Shown here: piece by piece, positions 1 to 7,359 of the stretch
Layout: the number at the start of each line of letters is the position of its first letter
How positions within the stretch are numbered: the stretch's first letter is position 1
From: Calditrichota bacterium
GTDB lineage: Bacteria; Calditrichota; Calditrichia; RBG-13-44-9; J075
DNA length: 14,242 nt
NCBI GenBank assembly: GCA_003695285.1
Contig: RFIL01000099.1
Location: 1 to 14,242 of the forward strand
Direction of reading: 5' to 3'
Position numbers and translations under genes: made by a program
The notes under the pieces: generated by a model
What the model was told of the DNA's origin: nothing
The model's database searches: none
The model's input: only the letters and a program-made list of their open reading frames with translations

Positions 1-136
1 CAATGATTTCATTGAGTGGTTTGTGGGGATCAACCTGAGTCAGCAATTGGGCAAAGAGCATACGTTATATCTGACACTAACCGGAAAGTATCATACCACC
101 CTTCGCTCTCAACTTACCATCGGGATGGTTTTTTAA
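1..136 (+). CDS. C-terminal end of an outer-membrane beta-barrel-like protein (partial)
   Basis: An open frame enters from the left edge (first full codon at base 2) and runs 44 codons to a TAA at 134-136. The peptide begins NDFIEWFVGINL and ends LRSQLTIGMVF. It alternates polar and hydrophobic residues in three short stretches (EWFVGINLS, HTLYLTLTGKY, LRSQLTIGMVF) and ends in Phe. A terminal aromatic residue after amphipathic strands is the usual end of an outer-membrane beta-barrel, where it serves the BAM assembly machinery. No ATG lies early in this frame, so the start must be left of the window. The gene converges on the leftward gene ending at 216. Family and function cannot be told from 44 residues, and the barrel assignment is inference from strand pattern only. 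Confidence 0.6.
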   Translation, partial: NDFIEWFVGINLSQQLGKEHTLYLTLTGKYHTTLRSQLTIGMVF

Positions 137-215
137 GTGTTGTTCCTATTGAAAAGATTTCAAAAACGAATTCATTATTAGTTACCACGGTACCACTAAT
201 CACAGTCTCCATGAG

Positions 216-1412
216 TTACAAATAATACCTCATTCCCATCCGAAAACTTCGCAAATAACGTTTTTGTTCATGAGTGCCAATGGTAAATGTAAAACTGGGC
301 TGAATTCGGAACTCTAAAAATAAGCCTATATAGGAAGTTAAGGGAGAATGTAGCCCGATTCCCAGGGTATAACCAGATGCATGGAGTTGAGCATTTACCC
401 GTACTGTATCCTGATTCGTTGCGCTGACTGGAGTTACCGGATCAAAAAGGAGTTCTTTTTTAAGCTGGATTGATTTTCCCCAGAAGCCTCCAAAGATACC
501 ATAAAATTCCTGATTTAATATATGGATTGGTTTTACCTGTAATTCAAGGTTGAACAAGAAGAGCGAAGCACTTTTTGTAAGGTTATATTCCCTTAATAAA
601 GCATTGCCATACAGAAAAAATTCTTGTACTTCTAAATCAATCGTCATCCTGGGGAACCAGACCACTCCTCCATACAAAGTGAGATTGCGATGGATATTTT
701 TCAAAAATTCGAGATTAAAAGCATATCCTTCCCAATCAAAATCAGGGAATGTAGATGTCGTTACTTCTCGACGAATGTCTATATAAAAATCTTCTACTGG
801 TGGAGGAACATCTCGAAAATATCTTACTCCCTCTGAATATTGTATATTTCCCCACTCATTATAAAAGGAGGTCATGGAGATCCCGAACCAAATCCCATTT
901 TCAGAGGGGCTGACCATGTGATAGGCTCTGCTACATCTATCAAAATGTCTTCTTTGAATCAAATTCCAGAACACCTGAGTCATTGTCCCGGCAAGCACAA
1001 AGGGAAATATGTTTTCTGCTTTCTTACTTTTCAATGACCCGGCAAGGGAAACCGGTAGCAATACAATGTTGGATAATTGATAATAACGGTACAGGGTATA
1101 TTCGTCAGTTGTAAAATGTCTAAATTTTAATTTAACCGGAATAATTCGTTGAGGAATGACCTCCGTCGTCGTAACAATGGGATGATAACATTCCTTTAAA
1201 GCTTTGATTTTAACCATCCCTATTGGAAGGGTAATCATCTCACCATTTTCAATATCAACTGAATTACCGTTTATCCATAACGAATCCGGTTTACGATTAT
1301 AGAAAAAACGGAGATTACCTTCCTTAACGGCTCCTGTCACTTCCTGTCCCAACGAAAACTGAAAATACCCCCAAAAGACCATCCCCAGGATTGTCAAAAG
1401 CAACTTGCTCAT
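216..1412 (-). CDS. Exported protein: PEGA-like domain plus barrel-like C-terminus
   Basis: The product has 398 residues and I recognise no named family over its full length. Residues 1-22 look like a signal peptide (MSKLLLTILGMVFWGY..., probable cleavage after FSLG, before Q23). Residues about 30-97 resemble a PEGA-type beta domain: 'DSLWINGNSVDI', then 'ITLPIGMVKIKAL', then an 'IIPVKLKF' ending. PEGA domains are common on bacterial surface proteins. A short hydrophobic stretch follows near 110-150 (SNIVLLPVSLAG, FPFVLAGTMTQVFW). From about 170 the sequence is rich in aromatic alternating strands (FNLEFLKNIHRNLTLYGGVVWF, split by turns) and ends FRMGMRYYL, as an outer-membrane barrel would. 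The start at 1412 is supported by a GGGAGAAG ribosome-binding site just upstream on this strand. The gene is more A+T-rich than most of the window (about one third G+C in the 541-600 sample). The likely location is the outer membrane; the role is unknown. Confidence 0.75.
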   Translation of the reverse strand: MSKLLLTILGMVFWGYFQFSLGQEVTGAVKEGNLRFFYNRKPDSLWINGNSVDIENGEMITLPIGMVKIKALKECYHPIVTTTEVIPQRIIPVKLKFRHFTTDEYTLYRYYQLSNIVLLPVSLAGSLKSKKAENIFPFVLAGTMTQVFWNLIQRRHFDRCSRAYHMVSPSENGIWFGISMTSFYNEWGNIQYSEGVRYFRDVPPPVEDFYIDIRREVTTSTFPDFDWEGYAFNLEFLKNIHRNLTLYGGVVWFPRMTIDLEVQEFFLYGNALLREYNLTKSASLFLFNLELQVKPIHILNQEFYGIFGGFWGKSIQLKKELLFDPVTPVSATNQDTVRVNAQLHASGYTLGIGLHSPLTSYIGLFLEFRIQPSFTFTIGTHEQKRYLRSFRMGMRYYL

Positions 1413-1594
1413 CTGGCTTCTCCCACAGAATTCGGTTTCCCCAATAGGTACTCATTTTTGATTAGATTTTCAAGGGAGGGGGTCAATATTTTCACCCACC
1501 CGATGTCTCCAGGGAACCCTGCTTCATTCTCTATATAAAACATATATGCATCCATAAATATCTTCAGTCTTCGGTTAACAAAGGAGGGTCACCA

Positions 1595-2296
1595 ATGCCA
1601 AACAAAGAAACTCTTCGCAAGTTGATTGAATGGCAGGGGAGAACCTATTCCTCCGAATTGGGAATTCGGCTTGAAAAGAACACTGATGAGGAGGTATTCA
1701 AGTGGTTTCTGGCCTCGATATTGTTCGGTGCGCGAATCTCGGAAAACATTGTGAAAAACACCTATTATCAATTCCGGGAGGCCAATCTATTATCACCCCG
1801 CGCCATCGTTGATGCCGGTTGGGACCGTCTGGTGCAGGTGTTGGATAGCGGAGGATATGTGCGATATGATTTCAAAACAGCGGATAAATTACTGGAAGTC
1901 ATGGGCAATTTACTAACCCTGTATCAGGGGAGTTTGCTAAAACTACACGAAGAGGCAAGGGATGCCCATGATCTGGAACTCCGCATACAGGGGCTGGGCA
2001 AAGGCATTGGAGAGGTAACCACCCAGATTTTTTTGAGGGAATTGAGAGGCATCTGGAAAAAAGCTCAGCCTCCGCTTAGCACCTTCGCCCGGCAGAGTGC
2101 CCGTTCTTTGGGATGGCTCAACGGAGAAAGCGATTCCCTGATGAAGCTCCTCCAGTTTTGGAAACAGGATGGGCAAAACGAAAATGATTTTCCGGTAATG
2201 GAAGCCGCGCTGGTGAGGGTTGGGAAAAATTACTGCCATAAGCGAAAATGTCGGGAATGTCATCTCCTGGATGACTGCCAATATCCGGTTTTATAG
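1595..2296 (+). CDS. Endonuclease III-like HhH/FeS-loop protein, probably without glycosylase residues
   Basis: The 233-residue product has the layout of the HhH-GPD DNA repair glycosylases (Nth/MutY). It has a helical N-terminal lobe with 'FKWFLASILFGARISENIV' (35-53) at the place of the Nth helix 'LIAVLLSAQATDVSVNKA', a helix-hairpin-helix at about 131-140 (IQGLGKGIGE), and a C-terminal four-cysteine loop (C214, C219, C222, C228) that should bind a [4Fe-4S] cluster. Two features differ from active enzymes. The lyase Lys of Nth (in LPGVGRK) falls on Gly137. The region aligned with the invariant 'VDTH' Asp reads 'PPLSTFAR' (159-166), and there is no Asp at all between 127 and 179. The cysteine spacing is C-x4-C-x2-C-x5-C rather than the usual x6. 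It may therefore recognise DNA or a lesion without cutting. A strong AAGGAGGG at 1581-1588 fixes the start. It stands alone, divergent from the gene at 1412 and convergent with the T9SS gene. Confidence 0.8.
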   Translation: MPNKETLRKLIEWQGRTYSSELGIRLEKNTDEEVFKWFLASILFGARISENIVKNTYYQFREANLLSPRAIVDAGWDRLVQVLDSGGYVRYDFKTADKLLEVMGNLLTLYQGSLLKLHEEARDAHDLELRIQGLGKGIGEVTTQIFLRELRGIWKKAQPPLSTFARQSARSLGWLNGESDSLMKLLQFWKQDGQNENDFPVMEAALVRVGKNYCHKRKCRECHLLDDCQYPVL

Positions 2297-2316
2297 GTCT
2301 GGGGATACATGATCAG

Positions 2317-5300
2317 CTATTTTACCAGAGCCATCTTTTTCACTGCCACGGCTTCTTCAGTGCTCAAGCGCAGGAAATAAATCCCACTGGAAAGATGGCG
2401 GGGCTCCCAACGAACAAAGTATTCTCCTTGTGGCTGAACTCGATCGACCAGTGTGGCGACTTTTTCACCAAGGATGTTATAGATTTCCAGCACCACCTTG
2501 CTTTTCCGGGAGAGCCAGTAGCGAATCACGGTGCCGGCATTAAAAGGATTGGGATAGTTTTGATACAATTGAAAACGATTGGGAATATCGGGAGGTGGGG
2601 GAGCGGTAAAACGGAAGGTATCCGCCGGGGTACAAATTTTATTCGCATGAATCTTCCAGACATAAGAACTCTCCAGATAGCGATGGCCTTCTTTTCCCGC
2701 GGGCCAGAAACTATAGGCTAAATCTACTCCGGGGCCCCAGTTATCATCGTTGTAATCCGCCCCTTCATTATAATCCGTAACATGAAAAAAGAGATACTCT
2801 CGCCCTCCCAAATCAGCAAATTGTGACCCATTCCATCCCATATCCCAGATCATATTTGCCTCACTCCCATTGGCCTGAGATGCATTCTGATCCTCCACAA
2901 AGGTGATGTTTATCCTCCGCGGATGATCCGGATCACTCATGTCAAAAGCAATCATGGGGAGCTCCCCGGTGCCCGCATAAGCATATCCCAGGTCACGGCG
3001 ATAGACTGCGCCCCGACTGAGAAACCCATTCTGGCTGACATCCAGAGAATCCTGAAAAATTACCTCGATGGGAATGGTATCCTGAGCTGGATTCCACCAC
3101 CCACCACCCAATGTCACCCCCGGGCAACCGGGTAAATCTTCTCCAAAATCAACCCCACCCACCCAGGGGGTACCTTCATAATTACACCATAAATCATTGT
3201 TGGTAGGTATATCAACGATAATCTGCAATCCATCCGCCATCGGATAAGGGCCATCAGCGGATATCTTCTCCTGGTGGCTCAACAGGAGCGTTCCGGTGGT
3301 TTCATCAACCAGATTCCAGGGAAAATAATACCCGGTGGTGTCATATCCGATAATATCCCCATTTTGATCCAGAATCGGAAAGACTTGATAAACAGTATCC
3401 GGCTCGAATTCCACCCGGTAGGTATGCCCGGTCGTCAGCGCCGGGTTGATGACCTGTACCGTGACGCTACCGGTTCCGGAACCAACGTGAGTAACTTCCA
3501 GGGTATCACCGATTTCAGATGTGTATCCGGGATTGCTTTTTTGTGCTCGAATAGCCACATATCCAGGGGGCGTTTCGATAATCGGCAGTGGGTTCAGGGA
3601 GTCATCCGAGGAATAATAATAGGCGGTTACCGCAAAATAATATTCCCGCCCATCCACCAGCGGCTCATCATTCAAATTATCTCGATCGACCACACTGAAA
3701 TATTGAATTCCGCTATTGTTTCCCAGCACAACCGGTTTTCTCACGATAAAACCATTCGAGGAATCCTGTTGATAGCCCCAGATGACAGAGGGGGGCGCTT
3801 TTTTATCTACGATGGATAGCAGAGAGGCATTGGAGAGCCCGGAAACCGTATCTGCCACCTGCCAGATTCGATATCCTTCAAAACGATACCCCTCCCTTTC
3901 CTGTTCAATGGTCTTCACCCGTTCCCAGGCACTTCCCCAATCCAGGAGGATCTTTCCTTCATAAGCGGCGGCAGAGACGATGGGGGACGGAAGAGGTTGG
4001 GGAAGGCGATATTTTCTTTCATGCAGGTATCGGGCAACCAGCGCATGATACTTCATCACGGAAAGACTGGCGAGTTGACTTTTGCTTATTCCCCCAACGA
4101 TAGCAAATATGACCTCCTGAGTATCACCGGGAACCATGGTGAGCGGACCACTACAAAGAGCCATTCGTCGCCCACCGGGAGGTGAATTGGTACCGGTGCC
4201 ATCCACATCGCCTCTGAATTCCAGCGGGTCTCCATTTAAGGGAAACTTTGTGGGTCGCCCCTGGAAAGGACCGGCTCCATGGACAGCGAGTATCCGAATG
4301 GAAGTATCCGGAACCGGTTGGTAGCCATTCAAGACATTATACATGGCCAGGGTTCCATCATAATCACCGAGGGGAGGATCCGAAAAAGAAGTGCCAGTTG
4401 CTTTTGCCCAGAAGGAGGTCATGGGAAGGTTTCGATAATCCTGACGGCGCTGAAAATCAAACCAGGCGACGTCACCGGGAGAGGGTACAATTGGTCCCTG
4501 TAACAGAAGATAACCAACTGCCGGTGGCGGTAAATTAAAAACCTGATACTCAGCGTCGGTGGAAAACCCATTATAGGCATACCCCAACCCCAGGGTGCTA
4601 TCACACCCCAGTAAATCATCCGTATAATCCCCCACGTCAGTATCCGACCAGATTGCCAGGAACATGGAATCTACGGTAAATTCGGATTTATTAATTAACC
4701 GATATCTCTTAAAAAAAAGATGCTCCAATTCCGGAAGGCTTTTGTGATAGCCCCACACGGTCACCTGAAGTTCCAGCCCGATGGGAGGAGACCCATAGAG
4801 AGTAGAAGTGTTACCGAAATCCAGGTCATTGCAGACAAACCAGATCACTTCATCGGCATTGGCGAGGCCGGGGGTTTCTCCATTTTGAGGTTCGTAGACC
4901 CCGTTACCGTTGAGGTCATAAAAAGGAGCTCCGTATTCCACGGGCCATTCATTCCAATCCCGTTCGTATTGCTCCCGAACGGCCTCGATATCAGCAAGCG
5001 TTACACTGTTCGTATCCCCACCATAAAACAGCTCAGCGGCATCACGCCGCAACTCCGATTCGCTCAGGGAAAGATAATCCTTGCGAATCCGATAAATATG
5101 AACATGGGGCAGGTTGGAATTTTCGGCAATTCCCGGGGAAATAATTCGACCCGGGACCGTGCCGGTTCGGTAAGTTTGACCTCCAACTCGTAATTGTGGA
5201 AAGTCGGGGTTGGGGTCATTCACCAACCCGCCCCATATAAACCCATCTTGAAAAATGATGTTTGACGTTCCCCGGGGATAAATACCACCCGCGCCTCCGG

Positions 5301-5505
5301 TGGTCAAATTGCGCCCCGAGAAACCATCGTTTCTCATCCAATAGCTATGCCAATTTAGATTGAATAATGTTGTCGAAGGAGTTCCCATCGAAGATAAAGG
5401 TAAAGAAAAAACCTCCATCGGGGGCTTGCTTTGTCCCCAACAAAGATATCCAATCCCGGAAAAAATCCATATTGCTACAAACAGAAGCACAGAAATTGGA
5501 GCCAT
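2317..5505 (-). CDS. Large secreted T9SS type A sorting-domain protein
   Basis: The 1062-residue product starts with a signal peptide (MAPISVLLFVAIWIFSGIGY, cleavage near CWG/Q25). It ends with a type IX secretion C-terminal domain at about 977-1062: 'FQLYQNYPNPFNAGTVIRY', then 'VVLEIYNILGEKVATL', 'GEYFVRWEP', 'LSSGIYFLRL', and a final basic 'KKMALVK'. Such proteins cross the inner membrane by Sec and are then secreted or anchored to the cell surface by the Por/T9SS machinery, with the tail removed. Inside are an acidic 'DLNGNGVYE' loop at 197-205, like an EF-hand or thrombospondin-type Ca2+ site, a second acidic stretch 'DVDGTGTN' at 433-440, and a fibronectin-III-like region near 507-655 ('KILLDWGSAWERV', 'GREYYFAVTAYYY'). 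No catalytic motif is recognisable, so the role (adhesin, surface layer, enzyme) is open. The start at 5505 has only a weak GGTGGGG upstream, and a stop lies in frame a few codons further up. The stop is 20 bp from that of the convergent HhH gene. Confidence 0.85.
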   Translation of the reverse strand: MAPISVLLFVAIWIFSGIGYLCWGQSKPPMEVFSLPLSSMGTPSTTLFNLNWHSYWMRNDGFSGRNLTTGGAGGIYPRGTSNIIFQDGFIWGGLVNDPNPDFPQLRVGGQTYRTGTVPGRIISPGIAENSNLPHVHIYRIRKDYLSLSESELRRDAAELFYGGDTNSVTLADIEAVREQYERDWNEWPVEYGAPFYDLNGNGVYEPQNGETPGLANADEVIWFVCNDLDFGNTSTLYGSPPIGLELQVTVWGYHKSLPELEHLFFKRYRLINKSEFTVDSMFLAIWSDTDVGDYTDDLLGCDSTLGLGYAYNGFSTDAEYQVFNLPPPAVGYLLLQGPIVPSPGDVAWFDFQRRQDYRNLPMTSFWAKATGTSFSDPPLGDYDGTLAMYNVLNGYQPVPDTSIRILAVHGAGPFQGRPTKFPLNGDPLEFRGDVDGTGTNSPPGGRRMALCSGPLTMVPGDTQEVIFAIVGGISKSQLASLSVMKYHALVARYLHERKYRLPQPLPSPIVSAAAYEGKILLDWGSAWERVKTIEQEREGYRFEGYRIWQVADTVSGLSNASLLSIVDKKAPPSVIWGYQQDSSNGFIVRKPVVLGNNSGIQYFSVVDRDNLNDEPLVDGREYYFAVTAYYYSSDDSLNPLPIIETPPGYVAIRAQKSNPGYTSEIGDTLEVTHVGSGTGSVTVQVINPALTTGHTYRVEFEPDTVYQVFPILDQNGDIIGYDTTGYYFPWNLVDETTGTLLLSHQEKISADGPYPMADGLQIIVDIPTNNDLWCNYEGTPWVGGVDFGEDLPGCPGVTLGGGWWNPAQDTIPIEVIFQDSLDVSQNGFLSRGAVYRRDLGYAYAGTGELPMIAFDMSDPDHPRRINITFVEDQNASQANGSEANMIWDMGWNGSQFADLGGREYLFFHVTDYNEGADYNDDNWGPGVDLAYSFWPAGKEGHRYLESSYVWKIHANKICTPADTFRFTAPPPPDIPNRFQLYQNYPNPFNAGTVIRYWLSRKSKVVLEIYNILGEKVATLVDRVQPQGEYFVRWEPRHLSSGIYFLRLSTEEAVAVKKMALVK

Positions 5506-5784
5506 CTTACCCCACCAGTCATTGGACGGCTTATGCTAATTGAAAAAATGTATCTTTTTTTGAATCCTTAAAACATGCCCCTTCAATCAGCCATTCCCTG
5601 TCAATCAACATGGAGTTGTATATATATGCTTGAATGCTCCTTTCCGTAGCAATTAATAAAAAAAGATTCAAAAATTATACCACTGCGAAAAGCATTTAAA
5701 AGTATCCTTTTGAAAATACATAAGTTGACAAAAATTTAAAGAGAGCCGTCACCATTAGAAAGGGAATGGACTTTCCGAATAGAG

Positions 5785-5802
5785 GGGGAAAAACTTTTCC
5801 CC
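5785..5802. repeat. Perfect 8-bp inverted repeat in the divergent spacer
   Basis: GGGGAAAA at 5785-5792 and TTTTCCCC at 5795-5802 are exact reverse complements with two bases between. As RNA this folds as a 7-bp stem with a 4-base loop. As DNA it is a dyad that a dimeric regulator could bind. It is not followed by a T-run on either strand, so it does not look like a terminator. Its position between two divergent starts favours an operator, but that is inference. Confidence 0.5.
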
Positions 5803-5821
5803 TTACATTTCTATCCCGAAT

Positions 5822-5849
5822 TTGAAAAAATCGGGAAAAATCGTAAATT
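5822..5849 (+). promoter_or_regulatory. Possible sigma-70-type promoter for the purine permease
   Basis: TTGAAA at 5822-5827 (5 of 6 to the -35 consensus) and TAAATT at 5844-5849 (4 of 6 to the -10) are 16 bp apart. Transcription would start near 5857 and leave a leader of about 118 bases before the permease start. The area is A+T-rich, so a chance match is quite possible, and the promoter preferences of this lineage are unknown. Confidence 0.3.
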
Positions 5850-5871
5850 TAGTCTACCTGAGATGGGGAAC

Positions 5872-5937
5872 TCCGGGATGATTTCATTTTAAAATATTCA
5901 TCAAGGAAACCGGAAAAGGTTCGGGCGAAAAAGGAAC
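5872..5937 (+). promoter_or_regulatory. Foldable 5' leader upstream of the purine permease
   Basis: A long stem can form: TCCGG (5872-5876) with CCGGA (5910-5914) outside and GATGA (5877-5881) with TCATC (5898-5902) inside, with a 7-base bulge AAGGAAA on the 3' side. A second small hairpin, GTTC (5919-5922) with GAAC (5934-5937), follows. The ribosome-binding site (5963-5967) is left free. I looked for the conserved bases of the purine riboswitch and for preQ1 riboswitch features and did not find a convincing match, so any regulatory role is speculative. Confidence 0.3.
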
Positions 5938-5974
5938 TAATAAAAATTGAATCAAAGTAAGCGGAGGTTGGAGA

Positions 5975-7303
5975 ATGCTGGAGAAATGGTTTCACTTCCA
6001 GGAAAAAGGAAGCAACCTGAGCAGAGAAATCACCGGCGGATTAACGACCTTTTTAACCATGGCCTATATCATATTTGTTCAACCGGTGGTGATGCATGCG
6101 GCCGGGATGGATTTAGAGGCGGTGTTGGTAGCCACCTGTTTATCCAGCGCCCTTGCCACCATCCTGATGGGAGTATTGTCGAATTATCCCATTGCTCAGG
6201 CACCAGCCATGGGGCATAACTTTTTCTTTACCTATGTAGTGGTGTTAACTCTGGGCTATACCTGGCAACAGGCTCTGGGGGCTATCTTTATTTCCGGAAG
6301 TATCTTTTTTATTCTGACCCTGTTCGGTCTCTGGGATAAATTAATCACTGCACTTCCCGCTTCTCTAAAAAACGCCATCGCCGTTGGTATCGGATTGTTA
6401 ATAGCCATGGTGGGAATGCAATGGAGTGGCATTGTGGTGGATAATCCCGGCACCCTGGTGGGGTTGGGCGATCTTACTTCGAAACCCGTATTACTCTCAC
6501 TGTTGGGTTTAACCGTCACTGCCTTTCTGCTGGTTCGAGGAGTCAAAGCAGCCATTCTTATCGGAATTTTGGTGAATCTAATCGTCGCTCTGGCACTGGG
6601 GATGGTTCACTATCAGGGGGTTGTGGAAGCGGCCCCTTCGCTCAAACCAACCCTTTTCCAACTGGATATCAAGGGCGCTCTGCAAACCGGGATGTTAGCC
6701 ATCATCTTCATCTTCTTCTTCCTGGATTTGTTCGATACCGTGGGGACCCTGGTAGGTATCAGTCAGGAGGCCGGGTTTATTGAAAAAGATGGCTCTTTAC
6801 CGAGAGCCCGCCAGGCATTGCTTTCCGATGCTGCCGGAACCATTATTGGGGCTTTATTGGGCACTTCCACCATCACCAGCTATATTGAAAGTTCGGCCGG
6901 GGTGAGTGCCGGTGCCAGAACCGGATTAGCCAACATTGTCACCGGTTTGCTCTTTTTGATCGCCATTTTCTTTGCCCCACTTCTGAGAATGGTCGGGGGC
7001 GGCATCGAAGTAGTGGAAGGGGTGAAACTCTACCCCATTATCGCCCCTGCTTTGATCATTGTTGGGGTGTTGATGATGAATAACGTTACCCGTATCGAAT
7101 GGAGCGACTATAGCGAAGCCATTCCCGCTTTTCTTACCATGCTCATGATGCCCTTAACTTTCAGCATCACCGAAGGTATTGCCTTTGGTTTTATCTCTTA
7201 TACACTGTTAAAAGCGGTAAAAGGTAAGTTCAAAGAAGTTCCCTGGCTGATATCTCTCTTTGCTATCCTTTTTATTTTGCGATATCTCTTTCTCAGCGAT
7301 TAA
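5975..7303 (+). CDS. NCS2-family purine (adenine/guanine/hypoxanthine) permease, AzgA type
   Basis: The 442-residue, very hydrophobic protein is of normal length for the AzgA/PbuG/PurP branch of NCS2 carriers, which bring purine bases across the inner membrane with protons. Family marks are in order: 'REITGGLTTFLTMAYIIFVQP' near the N-terminus (split here as residues 17-37), 'AQAPAMGHNFFFTY' (74-87), 'FFFLDLFDTVGTLVG' (247-261), and 'GTSTITSYIESSAGVSAG' (296-313). The first loop differs from the usual APGMGLNAFFAY: Gly becomes Ala78 and Leu becomes His81, which might alter substrate choice. Fourteen membrane segments are expected from the family. GGAGG at 5963-5967, 7 bases before the ATG, fixes the start. 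It is a single-gene unit that converges on the MATE gene. The exact purine transported cannot be read from the sequence. Confidence 0.9.
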   Translation: MLEKWFHFQEKGSNLSREITGGLTTFLTMAYIIFVQPVVMHAAGMDLEAVLVATCLSSALATILMGVLSNYPIAQAPAMGHNFFFTYVVVLTLGYTWQQALGAIFISGSIFFILTLFGLWDKLITALPASLKNAIAVGIGLLIAMVGMQWSGIVVDNPGTLVGLGDLTSKPVLLSLLGLTVTAFLLVRGVKAAILIGILVNLIVALALGMVHYQGVVEAAPSLKPTLFQLDIKGALQTGMLAIIFIFFFLDLFDTVGTLVGISQEAGFIEKDGSLPRARQALLSDAAGTIIGALLGTSTITSYIESSAGVSAGARTGLANIVTGLLFLIAIFFAPLLRMVGGGIEVVEGVKLYPIIAPALIIVGVLMMNNVTRIEWSDYSEAIPAFLTMLMMPLTFSITEGIAFGFISYTLLKAVKGKFKEVPWLISLFAILFILRYLFLSD

Positions 7304-7359
7304 GGGTAACTCAATCCTTCTCTCATGGGGGAGAAACGACTCCGGTAAGCGTAACCACC

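Larger units (their letters stand above)
5506..5974. other. 469-bp divergent spacer with hairpins, no gene seen
   Basis: This A+T-rich spacer separates the divergent starts of the T9SS cargo gene (leftward) and the purine permease (rightward), so it should hold both promoters. No convincing reading frame was found. It contains an 8-bp perfect inverted repeat at 5785-5802 (GGGGAAAA, 2-base gap, TTTTCCCC), a 6-bp inverted repeat TCCCGA/TCGGGA (5814-5819 and 5831-5836), a possible rightward promoter at 5822-5849, and a foldable leader ahead of the permease (5872-5937). A TTGACA at 5725-5730 has no good -10 at normal distance. No clear promoter for the leftward gene was recognised. Confidence 0.7.

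Noticed and set aside
177..200. Hairpin ATTAGT/ACTAAT with inner TAC/GTA between two convergent genes, considered as a bidirectional terminator.
   Set aside because: The stem has a 2-base bulge, is A+T-rich and has no adjacent T-run on either strand.
3274..3819. Long plus-strand reading frames inside the T9SS gene, such as 3274-3819 and 4720-5193.
   Set aside because: They are antisense to a gene with a signal peptide and a clear sorting domain, and their translations show no family features.
5725..5758. TTGACA at 5725-5730 as a -35 element.
   Set aside because: No acceptable -10 hexamer lies 15-19 bp downstream; the nearest (CATTAG) is 22 bp away.
7318..7335. Hairpin TTCTC/GAGAA between the convergent purine permease and MATE genes.
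   Set aside because: Only 5 bp with an 8-base loop and no T-run, so it is too weak to call a terminator.
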